Source: Methanolobus sp. UBA474
Lineage (GTDB): Archaea > Halobacteriota > Methanosarcinia > Methanosarcinales > Methanosarcinaceae
Direction of reading: 5' to 3'
DNA: 16,305 nucleotides
Assembly (NCBI GenBank): GCA_002501695.1
Contig: DANZ01000051.1
Coordinates: forward strand, 1-16,305
Part shown: positions 6,931 through 13,487 of the stretch, one piece after another
Position numbering within the stretch: position 1 is the first letter of the stretch
Layout: every line of letters begins with the position of its first letter
Notes under the pieces: model-generated
The model's database searches: none
What the model saw: the letters and a program-made list of their open reading frames with translations, nothing else
Told to the model about the DNA's origin: nothing
Position numbers and translations under genes: made by a program

Positions 6931-7236
6931 ATGCACATTGAGATCCACACGACAGCAAAGGACATGGAAGAAGCAAGGAAAATAGCAGGAGCACTTGTGG
7001 AAAAGAAGCTTGCTGCCTGCGTTAACATGTACCCTGTAACTTCGGTCTACAGATGGGAAGGAAAGATAGAAGAAGACACAGAGATAGCACTTTCCATAAA
7101 GAGCACTTCGGAGAAATTCGAAGACATAAGGAGAGCTATCAGGGCACTGCACAGTTATGACCTGCCGGCCATTACTATGTGGGAGATCAAAGGAGACAGG
7201 GACTATCTCACATGGATAACCGATTCCACTAACTGA
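6931..7236 (+). CDS. cutA: CutA1 family protein (divalent-cation tolerance)
   Basis: 101 residues, the usual length for CutA1, a very stable ferredoxin-fold trimer linked in E. coli to tolerance of copper and other divalent cations; its precise biochemical role is unsettled. Visible: MHIEIHTTAKDMEEARKIA (first strand and helix), the family core KKLAACVNMYPVTSVYRWEG (residues 25-44, with Cys30), EEDTEIALSIKS, and HSYDLPAITMWEI, matching the conserved HPYxxPEI region. The family identity is clear. The start ATG at 6931 has GGGAG rather far upstream, so a short-leader transcript is possible. Its stop codon abuts the stop of the convergent J-domain gene, with no bases between. Confidence 0.95.
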   Translation: MHIEIHTTAKDMEEARKIAGALVEKKLAACVNMYPVTSVYRWEGKIEEDTEIALSIKSTSEKFEDIRRAIRALHSYDLPAITMWEIKGDRDYLTWITDSTN

Positions 7237-7794
7237 TCATCTCCTGTAGAAAAAGAAGCCCACTATCTGGCCCAGTACAACCCACACCAGATACAATAGC
7301 ATTCCCAGGAATGCCAGGAATATGAAGAGGACAAAGAAGTTCAGCACCAGCCAGAGAACCAGCAGTATGGCTATCACTTTCAGAGCAAAGCGAAGCAGCT
7401 TTCCGGAGAAATCTCCGGGGTCTGTGGATCCCTGTTCATCCGGGGCCTGATATGTGTAAGACCTGTAACTGTGGTTACCATAAGAATAGGAGCTATAACT
7501 GCTGCTGGCGCTGCTACCGCCTGCACTGCTATGAGTGCTGTTCCTGCTGCCTTTGAAAGCACTTGCATACCCGGGATAATGAAGAGTGCGGTCATACCTG
7601 GCTCTCTTCTCAGGATCCGAGAGCACCCCATAGGCTTCGTTTATCCTCTTGGATCGTTCCTCAGCTCCAGGACCATGGTTCCGGTCAGGATGGTATTTTG
7701 TTATCAAAGTACGATATCTCTTCTTGAGCTCTTCCTGTGAAGCTCCCGGAGGCATTCCCAGAACAGAGTAATAATCATGTACACTCATATCCAT
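7237..7794 (-). CDS. J-domain (DnaJ-type) protein with C-terminal membrane anchor
   Basis: 185 residues. A full J-domain occupies about 6-70: DYYSVLGMPPGASQEELKKRY, the HPD motif at 35-37 (His-Pro-Asp, needed to stimulate Hsp70 ATPase), and AYGVLSDPEKRARYD. A Ser/Tyr/Gly-rich low-complexity linker follows (about 80-118). One or two hydrophobic helices fill about 133-181, and the protein ends with a short basic tail. It lacks the zinc-finger and C-terminal domains of true DnaJ, so it is a type III J-protein that probably recruits DnaK to the membrane. No dnaK is in the window. The ATG at 7794 has GGGG about six bases upstream; Met3 is an alternative start. The gene is convergent with cutA. Confidence 0.92.
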   Translation of the reverse strand: MDMSVHDYYSVLGMPPGASQEELKKRYRTLITKYHPDRNHGPGAEERSKRINEAYGVLSDPEKRARYDRTLHYPGYASAFKGSRNSTHSSAGGSSASSSYSSYSYGNHSYRSYTYQAPDEQGSTDPGDFSGKLLRFALKVIAILLVLWLVLNFFVLFIFLAFLGMLLYLVWVVLGQIVGFFFYRR

Positions 7795-7820
7795 TCAAAG
7801 CCCCTGTTTACTCCTATTAC

Positions 7821-7849
7821 CCATATATAACATATAGGTCCATATATAA
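7821..7849 (-). promoter_or_regulatory. Tandem TATA-like repeats upstream of the J-domain gene
   Basis: The decamer CCATATATAA occurs at 7821-7830 and again at 7840-7849, 19 bases apart. Read on the minus strand, the distal copy (TTATATATGG) is correctly placed to start transcription at about 7820, with GGAG near 7811-7814 in the leader. The proximal copy would then overlap the start site, where it could be a second TATA box or an operator. Confidence 0.45.
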
Positions 7850-7866
7850 GCAATTTCTCAATGGAC

Positions 7867-7902
7867 ACCCTCAACAAAAAAGATCTTTTAAATAGCGAGG
7901 GT
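7867..7902 (-). terminator. Inverted repeat at the end of the MscS gene, likely terminator
   Basis: ACCCTC (7867-7872) and GAGGGT (7897-7902) can pair as a 6-bp stem, beginning in the last base of the MscS stop codon. The 24-base loop holds a second 12-bp palindrome, AAAAGATCTTTT (7877-7888), and on the minus strand a run of six T. Archaeal termination is driven by T-rich runs, so this is a reasonable terminator call for mscS. It also separates that gene from the downstream J-domain gene. Confidence 0.45.
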
Positions 7903-8987
7903 CACTTCGCCATTATCAGAGTGCGAGTAGGGAAAGGTATCCCGATATTTTCTTCCCTGAACCTCTTGTCGATCAGTGTGTTTACCCTGTCGATCACAGT
8001 GAACTTCTCACCCGGGTACTTTGTCCACACTATCAGAGCAAAATCGAGACTGAAGTCTGAGTGATTCTCAAATCTTGCATAGGGTGCAGGAGAATCCAGT
8101 ACGAGGTCTATGCTCTGTGCTATCCCACACAGGACACTTTTTACTTTCTCAACATCAGAACCATACGCAACCCCGATTGGTATTTTCACCATCATCGTTG
8201 GCTCAGGGGATGTGTAATTAACTATCCTGCTGTTTGCGATAATACTATTGGGGATCACTATCATGTTATTATACATGTTGATGAGCCTGGTACTCCTGAC
8301 ACCTATATCCTGTACAATGCCTATCTCTCCGCCATCGATCTCTATCCTGTCGCCTATTTTAAAGGGCTGGTCAAAATAAAGAGAAACACCGCCAAACAGC
8401 TGGGAAATAGAATCCTGCGCCGCAAAGGCAAGTGCAAGACCCGCCAAGCCGGCTGATGCAAACAGGGGAGTAACGTTCAGATCCCAGATTCCCCTCAATA
8501 TGGCAAGGAACCCGAAGAATATAATGAGCACATTTACCAGATTCTTGAACAGGGGAAGCAGTTCATCATCCATGGTAGTGTCTGTCCGTTTCACCAGATG
8601 GGAAAAGACATATTTGAAAAGTATCTTGTTGATCTGAAGCAGCGCGATAATCCATACAATACCCAAAACCGTGAAAAAGATACCTGAGACAAACTCTATT
8701 ATTGCATTTCCAGGATACACAACTTCTGCCGCAATGAAAAAACCGAATACTATGAAGGTGTAAAAGATCGGCTTTTTGAAGATAGACACAATAAGATCAT
8801 CACATTCGTGTCGGGTTTTGCGAGTGTAATGAAGTAGCACTTTCTCAAATATAAGGTCAGCTATGAAAGCGAGCACGACAGAAGTAACAATTATGGTTAT
8901 TGCCACACGTAGGCCCGATCCGAATATACCGGTCTGATAGCCAGTGATCTCACCGATATAGCGGGGGATGGTTTCATTCAGGAACAT
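7902..8987 (-). CDS. MscS-family mechanosensitive channel
   Basis: 361 residues from ATG at 8987. This membrane channel opens under membrane tension and releases solutes during hypo-osmotic shock. Hydrophobic helices lie at about 24-46, 72-92, 99-124 and 150-168. The family's pore helix and gate follow: SAGLAGLALAFAAQDSIS, then FGGVSLYFDQPFKIGDRIEI, the most conserved part of MscS. The beta domain (GIVQDIGVRSTRL, IVIPNSIIANSRIVNY) and cytoplasmic cage end intact. Start choice: the frame opens at 9020, but the TATA box TATATAAA (9010-9017, minus orientation) lies inside that extension and places the transcript start at 8987, exactly on the next ATG. A leaderless mRNA is therefore likely. No Shine-Dalgarno precedes either ATG. 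It is divergent from the TPR gene. Confidence 0.93.
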   Translation of the reverse strand: MFLNETIPRYIGEITGYQTGIFGSGLRVAITIIVTSVVLAFIADLIFEKVLLHYTRKTRHECDDLIVSIFKKPIFYTFIVFGFFIAAEVVYPGNAIIEFVSGIFFTVLGIVWIIALLQINKILFKYVFSHLVKRTDTTMDDELLPLFKNLVNVLIIFFGFLAILRGIWDLNVTPLFASAGLAGLALAFAAQDSISQLFGGVSLYFDQPFKIGDRIEIDGGEIGIVQDIGVRSTRLINMYNNMIVIPNSIIANSRIVNYTSPEPTMMVKIPIGVAYGSDVEKVKSVLCGIAQSIDLVLDSPAPYARFENHSDFSLDFALIVWTKYPGEKFTVIDRVNTLIDKRFREENIGIPFPTRTLIMAK

Positions 8988-9009
8988 AAGCCGGAATTTG
9001 AGTGCTAAA

Positions 9010-9030
9010 TATATAAACATATTTATTTAA
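9010..9030. promoter_or_regulatory. Divergent promoters of MscS and the TPR protein
   Basis: The minus-strand box TTTATATA (9010-9017) fits a start at 8987 for MscS. On the plus strand ATTTATTTAA (9021-9030) fits a start at about 9052 and a leader of about 22 bases for the TPR gene at 9074. The two boxes are only a few bases apart, so binding of TBP at one may compete with the other. Inference from spacing. Confidence 0.45.
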
Positions 9031-9073
9031 ACGTGCAAAAAGATGAAATAACATTTTATGGATACAGCCAGCA

Positions 9074-9799
9074 ATGAGCAAGGAAGAAAAGTCGGCCTCA
9101 AGAAGATGGACTGCCCAGGGTATACATGAAACAGACCCGCAAAGGAAAATGCATTACTTCACTCTGGCACTCGAACTTAATCCTTATGAAGCGGTAGCGT
9201 TGAACCAGAAGGGAATGCTTCACCACAAAAGAGGAGAATTCGAACAGGCGATCAGATGCTACGACATATTATTGAACACTGCAGGCATGGCAGCAGGGAA
9301 CGGGGAGGCGGTGAGACCGGATCCTGCGGCCGTGCTGTACAACAAGAGCCTTGCACTGAAGTGCATGGGAAACAACGAGGCTGCCCTTAATTTCATTAAG
9401 AAGGGCCTAAGACATGATCCTGAAAGCGAGAAACTGAAAAGGCTGGAAGAGCAGCTGATGCAGATGGAGACAATCGGAAGGACCTCAGCAAAGAGAACAC
9501 CTGCTGCCTCCGGAAAGACCCCTGTCAATGTCATCTACACTGACTGGCAGCCCCCCGGTGTCATGACCCTTCTGGCTCATGCAATGAAGTGCAGCCCAGG
9601 TGATATCAACTATCATAAAGGCTTCGGAGAGGATCTGATAAAAGAGAAGGCAATACAGGACAAGCTGAACCGGCATGTGTACTGCTGTGCAGTGTGCGCA
9701 CTCCGGAATAAGAACGTTTGCGGGTACACCGGAACAAAAGGAATGGCAGTCTCAGCAACTGCCATTTGCAGGCACTTCAAACCAGATAAAGGTGTTTGA
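9074..9799 (+). CDS. TPR-repeat protein with C-terminal Cys cluster
   Basis: 241 residues. The N-terminal half contains tetratricopeptide repeats: about 24-41 (FTLALELNPYEAVAL), 42-65 (NQKGMLHHKRGEFEQAIRCYD) and 88-117 (VLYNKSLALKCMGNNEAALN). TPRs build a protein-binding superhelix. After a basic linker (about 130-150), a C-terminal domain of about 85 residues has a Cys group: YCCAVCALRNKNVCG followed after 15 residues by ICRHF, with spacing CC-x2-C-x6-C-x14-C. This could bind zinc or an Fe-S cluster, but the pattern does not match a domain I can name. No signal peptide, so it is likely cytoplasmic. No strong Shine-Dalgarno precedes the ATG. It ends 13 bases before the convergent top6A. Confidence 0.8.
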   Translation: MSKEEKSASRRWTAQGIHETDPQRKMHYFTLALELNPYEAVALNQKGMLHHKRGEFEQAIRCYDILLNTAGMAAGNGEAVRPDPAAVLYNKSLALKCMGNNEAALNFIKKGLRHDPESEKLKRLEEQLMQMETIGRTSAKRTPAASGKTPVNVIYTDWQPPGVMTLLAHAMKCSPGDINYHKGFGEDLIKEKAIQDKLNRHVYCCAVCALRNKNVCGYTGTKGMAVSATAICRHFKPDKGV

Positions 9800-9812
9800 G
9801 ATAAGTGTCCGA

Positions 9813-10922
9813 TCAGATGATCCCGAGCTCCGTGAGCCTGTTGGGCAGGTAAGTATCGGTCACGAAGTCCAGGCCCTTGCCAGCGAAAGCCTGCTGCTCA
9901 GCCTTTTTATTTATATCGAGCTGCAGGTGGATCTGTTCCTTCCAGTAATCGCTCTCGAAGCGGGGATCCGTAAGCTCACTTCTGAGCGCGCCAACATCCT
10001 TTTCAGTAAGTTTGTCAGTTGAAAGCTCGTATTCCACAATATCCGACGGCTGGACCCCTACAAAGTGTGCGCCTGGCGTGACCATGTGCTCGGACAGGTG
10101 AGCGCTCTTGATAGACCCGTAGGCAACGGACGCAAAGATGCGGTACGACCATGGGTCACCATCAGTGAATACCACAACAGGCAGGTTGAGTTCATCGTTC
10201 ATGCGTTTGATGATGCGCCTTGTGGACCGGGCAGGCTGGCCTTTGAGATGGACAAGTATAGCGTCGTACTTCTCATCAAAACCGTTCTCAATAAGCCTTG
10301 CATACATACCACCGGTCTCGATCGCAATTATGAATTTAGCATCATGTTCCAGGAAATCGATATTTTCCACATTGAAAGGGATCTGGTAGCCGCTTTCCCC
10401 AATATCTTCCTGGCAGTGAATGACCCTGTTACCCCGCTTTGTTTCCTCCCTTATGCGTATAGGTCCAAACATGGTAGCGCCATCTTCTTCAGGACGCATG
10501 TGGAAGTATTCCCTCTGCAGGCCGGATATGATCTCAAGATCTTCGATGAGCCTGTCACTCTCAGGCTGCTCGCGGAACTTGGCGATGTCCCAGTTCTCAG
10601 AGATATAATACAATTCTCTTAATGTGGAGCCGCGGTTCTGCCCCAGGTGGTTCTTTACCAGGAAGTCCACGACATGAGTGGTCTTTAGAAGCTGGAAAGC
10701 CCCTTTTACGGTCTTGGCGCTCCTTTCGGTCTCGCGGTCGCCATATATCCATACTTCGCTCTCGTCGCTGTACTCGATGTTCTTTTTCGTACGGGTCGGG
10801 AGGTTCACATTTGGGATGATCTCGTCCGTGAACTGGTTGTACAGTTCCTCGGCCAGCCCAAGCAGGCGATTACTGGCTATAGCGTCATGTTCCTTTCTTT
10901 GCAAGGATGGTTCCTCGGTCAT
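9813..10922 (-). CDS. top6A: DNA topoisomerase VI subunit A
   Basis: 369 residues; catalytic subunit of the archaeal type IIB topoisomerase, relative of eukaryotic Spo11. With Top6B it cuts both strands with 2-base 5' overhangs and passes another duplex, relaxing supercoils and decatenating. Visible: the winged-helix catalytic motif RGSTLRELYYISENW with active-site Tyr106 (second Tyr of the pair), and the toprim metal site with Glu202 in IIAIETGG and Asp254/Asp256 in VVFTDGDPW. Length is typical. The ATG at 10922 directly abuts the stop of top6B (TGAATG), so the two subunits are translated from one message, most likely by coupling. No defects seen. Confidence 0.97.
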   Translation of the reverse strand: MTEEPSLQRKEHDAIASNRLLGLAEELYNQFTDEIIPNVNLPTRTKKNIEYSDESEVWIYGDRETERSAKTVKGAFQLLKTTHVVDFLVKNHLGQNRGSTLRELYYISENWDIAKFREQPESDRLIEDLEIISGLQREYFHMRPEEDGATMFGPIRIREETKRGNRVIHCQEDIGESGYQIPFNVENIDFLEHDAKFIIAIETGGMYARLIENGFDEKYDAILVHLKGQPARSTRRIIKRMNDELNLPVVVFTDGDPWSYRIFASVAYGSIKSAHLSEHMVTPGAHFVGVQPSDIVEYELSTDKLTEKDVGALRSELTDPRFESDYWKEQIHLQLDINKKAEQQAFAGKGLDFVTDTYLPNRLTELGII

Positions 10923-12791
10923 TCAGTTCACCCCTCTTATGGCCTTGGAGCCCGTCACAAGTTCCTCGTCAAGGCCTTCCACTATCAGTGCAGGCAGCCC
11001 CGATCTCTCTTTATCGCTGAGTGTTGCCACGGAGTACATGATGACCTTGGATGCTCCGGGAGAGATGCTCATATCCCATATGTAATCATAATCATTGCCC
11101 ATTGTTATCACTTTAGGTTGAGGTACCGGACCTTCTATCCGGAAAGGCAGCATGTCATGCACTTTGAAATCATATTTCCTTGCGGAGAAATTCTTCACTT
11201 TGATCGCAATATTGACCCCGCCGTTGCCATCGCTTTGCACTACCCTGTGGACAAGCAGGTTACCCATTACCTTTGCAACCACCGGACTTATGTCAGGGAT
11301 CTCCCTGTCAAGGGTCTGTGCCAGTTTCTGTGCCATCTTCGGAAGGACCTTCGTGATTATTATCTCTTTCTCACGGCGCTTTTTAAGCGTATCCTGCTTA
11401 TTCAGATACCTGCTGAGCTTTCGTGATACTTCTTTTACCGCAAGTTCGATCTCATCCTTGATCTCCGGTATGTCAGCTATCGCATCCTTTGATTCGGATG
11501 TGAAAGGAACGTTTGTAGATGCTACATGGATAAGAATGACGATCGGTCCGCTGGGCAGGCCCCCGCCTGGCTGGTTCAGGCCGTACTGCTTCCATTTAAT
11601 GGACTCGATCGCATGCGTGGTGACACAGCCGCCCTGCTGGTACAAAAGAGGGACCCTGTTGGCAAAACGCATCATTTCTATGCGATCGTCTTTATGAAGG
11701 TCGCCACCGTATGCGATACCTACCTCCACGACAAAAGGATTACCTGAGAATACTGCCGGTGCACGGGTGGTCGTGGCGATAAAATCAACTTTGAACTCTT
11801 TCTCAAGCCCTTTGTAAATAAGATCCTCACCTATCGGAGAGAGGCAGTCCGTTGGGGGCGCCATTATCTTCACTTTTGTGAATGCATCAAGCAGCTTCTT
11901 TGCCTGGTCACGGTTAAGTTCATGAGGGCCCATATCCGGATCAAGTCCTGCGGCCTTACACATTTCTTCTGCCGTAAGGAGACCTATCTTTGAAAAGGAA
12001 TAACGCAGGAAAGGAGACAGCTTCTGGCGTTCGGTATAGCGCAGCATCTTCATCAGCGTCCCGAGCTCGATACCATGCGGATGGGGAAGGATTTCTTTTG
12101 CAAGCGCAGGCACTTTGTCAGTGGCTCTCTCGAAAACGACCTCATTGCCATCAGGCTCGAAAAGGGTTATCCTTGCATGTGGATTTACAATGGCCGTGGC
12201 CTTGAGATATTCATAGATGGACTGGCGCCTGCCCTTTACATAAGCAGCCTCCATTTCCAGTTCGATGCGAGTGCCGTGGGGACGGTCCCATTCCACCACC
12301 CTGTCGTGCAGGATCTCAGGCTCGTTGGTACTGGTATTTATCATCAGTTCATAGTAATGTGCAGGTTTATCCGGCCCTATCTTGGAGATGATCTTTGTAG
12401 GATGGCCGGACGTGAGCTGTGCATAAAGGACAGATGCAGAAATACCTATACCCTGCTGTCCGCGGCTTTGCTTGAGTGCATGGAACCTTGAGCCATAGAG
12501 GAGCTTTGCAAACACTTTGGGGATCTGCTCCTTTACGATACCTGGCCCGTTGTCCTCGACAATGACAACAACATTATCTTTCCCTGAGCGCTCGAGATGG
12601 AGCAGGATATCAGGCAGTATATGGGATTCTTCACATGCATCCAGAGAGTTGTCTACCGCCTCCTTTACAGTTGTTATCAGGCTGCGGGGAGCAGAGTCGA
12701 AACCAAGTATCTGCCGGTTCTTCTCAAAGAATTCTGCAACGCTGATAGATTTTTGATTCTTCGCGAGTTCTTCTGCAATGGGGGTTGCCAT
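10923..12791 (-). CDS. top6B: DNA topoisomerase VI subunit B
   Basis: 622 residues; GHKL ATPase subunit that dimerises on ATP binding and drives strand passage by subunit A. Visible in order: N-box TTVKEAVDNSLDA (Glu44, Asn48), VEDNGPGI (Asp80), the ATP lid GSRFHALKQSRGQQGIGISA (100-119), an H2tH domain in the middle, the transducer with QPGGGLPSGP and the switch-lysine stretch SESKDAIADI, and a C-terminal Ig-like extension of about 90 residues, as in the Methanosarcina enzyme. First gene of the top6B-top6A operon. The ATG at 12791 has GGAAG upstream, and a TATA box at 12859-12866 gives a leader of about 45 bases. In Methanosarcinales this enzyme coexists with gyrase. Confidence 0.97.
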   Translation of the reverse strand: MATPIAEELAKNQKSISVAEFFEKNRQILGFDSAPRSLITTVKEAVDNSLDACEESHILPDILLHLERSGKDNVVVIVEDNGPGIVKEQIPKVFAKLLYGSRFHALKQSRGQQGIGISASVLYAQLTSGHPTKIISKIGPDKPAHYYELMINTSTNEPEILHDRVVEWDRPHGTRIELEMEAAYVKGRRQSIYEYLKATAIVNPHARITLFEPDGNEVVFERATDKVPALAKEILPHPHGIELGTLMKMLRYTERQKLSPFLRYSFSKIGLLTAEEMCKAAGLDPDMGPHELNRDQAKKLLDAFTKVKIMAPPTDCLSPIGEDLIYKGLEKEFKVDFIATTTRAPAVFSGNPFVVEVGIAYGGDLHKDDRIEMMRFANRVPLLYQQGGCVTTHAIESIKWKQYGLNQPGGGLPSGPIVILIHVASTNVPFTSESKDAIADIPEIKDEIELAVKEVSRKLSRYLNKQDTLKKRREKEIIITKVLPKMAQKLAQTLDREIPDISPVVAKVMGNLLVHRVVQSDGNGGVNIAIKVKNFSARKYDFKVHDMLPFRIEGPVPQPKVITMGNDYDYIWDMSISPGASKVIMYSVATLSDKERSGLPALIVEGLDEELVTGSKAIRGVN

Positions 12792-12858
12792 AAAAATGTC
12801 TTCCTTTTCAGTTTGGTAGGAACATCAGAGTAATATGATAAATAAATAGCGTAGAAAA

Positions 12859-12866
12859 TATAAATA
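12859..12866 (-). promoter_or_regulatory. Candidate TATA box of the top6BA operon
   Basis: TATTTATA on the minus strand (12859-12866) with an A/T-rich flank. The predicted transcription start is about 12836, giving a leader of about 45 bases that contains AGGAAG before the ATG of top6B. A second AT-rich run (12833-12848) lies closer in and is less well spaced. Confidence 0.45.
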
Positions 12867-12916
12867 ACAGGCAATGTTTTTAAAATGTGTCAATGCTCAA
12901 ACATTAAAGGATATAA

Positions 12917-12938
12917 AGCTCAAATGATCATTTGAGCT
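12917..12938. repeat. 22-bp perfect palindrome centred on a stop codon
   Basis: The half-site AGCTCAAATGA is followed at once by its exact reverse complement, giving 22 self-complementary bases. The centre falls on TGA of the RAM-domain gene. As RNA it would form a 9-bp stem with the loop GATC. A partial third copy, GCTCAAA, lies at 12894-12900. It lies about 50 bases upstream of the top6B TATA box, so it could be a terminator hairpin of the RAM gene, an operator for top6BA, or both. Confidence 0.7.
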
Positions 12939-13161
12939 CAGCACCAACGATAGTCTGAGTTGCTGTAACATCGTCGGTCTCACGTATCATGTCCACGATG
13001 TAGTTCAGGTGGCCAAGGTCCTCCACTTCAATGATGACTACAAAATCATGCTCCCCGAAGACATGGTATATATCCTTTATACCTTCTATCCGGTTAAGTT
13101 CGTTATAGGCAATTCGCTCCTTTCCAGGCAGCACATTCACCATCGTTACGCCGATTACCAT
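12928..13161 (-). CDS. Stand-alone RAM domain protein (Lrp/AsnC effector-binding domain, no DNA-binding domain)
   Basis: 77 residues covering only the RAM/AsnC ligand-binding fold: VIGVTMVNVLPGKERIAYNEL, GIKDIYHVFGEHDFVVIIEV, HLNYIVDMIRETDDVTATQT. The HVFGEHDFVV block is the family signature. Full-length Lrp proteins have an N-terminal helix-turn-helix of about 60 residues; none is present upstream, so this is a stand-alone RAM protein (SraM). Such proteins form oligomers that bind amino acids, and may act as sensors or partners of full-length Lrp proteins; its ligand is unknown. GGTGATT (13164-13170), a strong match to the Shine-Dalgarno, lies two bases before the ATG. The stop sits in the centre of the 22-bp palindrome. 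Next downstream are the top6 genes. Confidence 0.9.
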   Translation of the reverse strand: MVIGVTMVNVLPGKERIAYNELNRIEGIKDIYHVFGEHDFVVIIEVEDLGHLNYIVDMIRETDDVTATQTIVGAELK

Positions 13162-13165
13162 TTAA

Positions 13166-13357
13166 TCACCACACATGAGTAGATTGCATGATATTTAGCA
13201 GTTTTCTTTCCGTCGGAGAATAATATGAACAAGTCTTATTTGGAATAAATGTAAGACAGAATGACAGCATAAGGCTTCTATACCTCTGAACCATGTACTC
13301 TGAAACAGAAGTGATAATCATCATTATGATAATGAATACCACTACATATAAATACAT
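13166..13357 (-). CDS. Doubtful 63-residue hydrophobic ORF
   Basis: Starts at ATG 13357, with GGTGA three bases away by the spacing used elsewhere in this region, and stops four bases before the RAM gene ATG, with its stop inside that gene's Shine-Dalgarno. The first 17 residues are nearly all hydrophobic (one membrane helix), the rest is unpatterned. Against it: codon use is AT-rich and its first codons (ATGTATTTATATG) look like a TATA box for the RAM gene. I favour it being non-coding but cannot exclude a small membrane peptide. Confidence 0.2.
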   Translation of the reverse strand: MYLYVVVFIIIMMIITSVSEYMVQRYRSLMLSFCLTFIPNKTCSYYSPTERKLLNIMQSTHVW

Positions 13358-13379
13358 ACGTCACCATACAAAGAAGTAG

Positions 13380-13432
13380 ATGAGCGGGTTATCTTATTTT
13401 TGACAATAACCCCCACTCCCCAACCCGCTCAT
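13380..13432 (-). repeat. 11-bp inverted repeat with a competing 7-bp hairpin
   Basis: ATGAGCGGGTT (13380-13390) and AACCCGCTCAT (13422-13432) are perfect reverse complements with a 31-base loop. Inside it, GGGTTAT (13386-13392) and ATAACCC (13406-13412) also pair perfectly (7 bp, 13-base loop). Both hairpins use bases 13386-13390, so only one can form at a time. The region overlaps the last third and stop of the 32-residue ORF. It could be a terminator, an RNA switch or part of a small RNA. Confidence 0.6.
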
Positions 13433-13487
13433 ACTCCACTTTAATTCTGCCTTCTTCCTGATTATCCTGAAAAGTTTTAAAAGGCAT
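13389..13487 (-). CDS. Candidate small protein, 32 residues
   Basis: ATG at 13487 with an extended Shine-Dalgarno GGGTGATCC at 13491-13499, matching eight consecutive bases of the anti-Shine-Dalgarno at correct spacing; this is the best ribosome site in the region. The protein begins MPFKTFQDNQEEGRIK and is charged and amphipathic, rich in Glu, Arg and Lys, with a single Trp and no membrane segment. I do not recognise it. A TATA-like box at 13603-13610 would give a leader of about 95 bases, in which GGTGA at 13520-13524 could pair with and hide the Shine-Dalgarno (TCACC at 13494-13498, plus-strand notation). The end of the ORF lies in the 11-bp inverted repeat. Too short for standard gene finders. 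It is either a real micro-protein or a strong false positive. Confidence 0.45.
   Translation of the reverse strand: MPFKTFQDNQEEGRIKVEYERVGEWGLLSKIR

Noticed and set aside
6826..7152. 108-codon minus-strand ORF over cutA
   Set aside because: CutA is clearly recognised on the plus strand; this is a shadow.
10065..10622. 185-codon forward ORF inside top6A
   Set aside because: Antisense to conserved Top6A toprim motifs.
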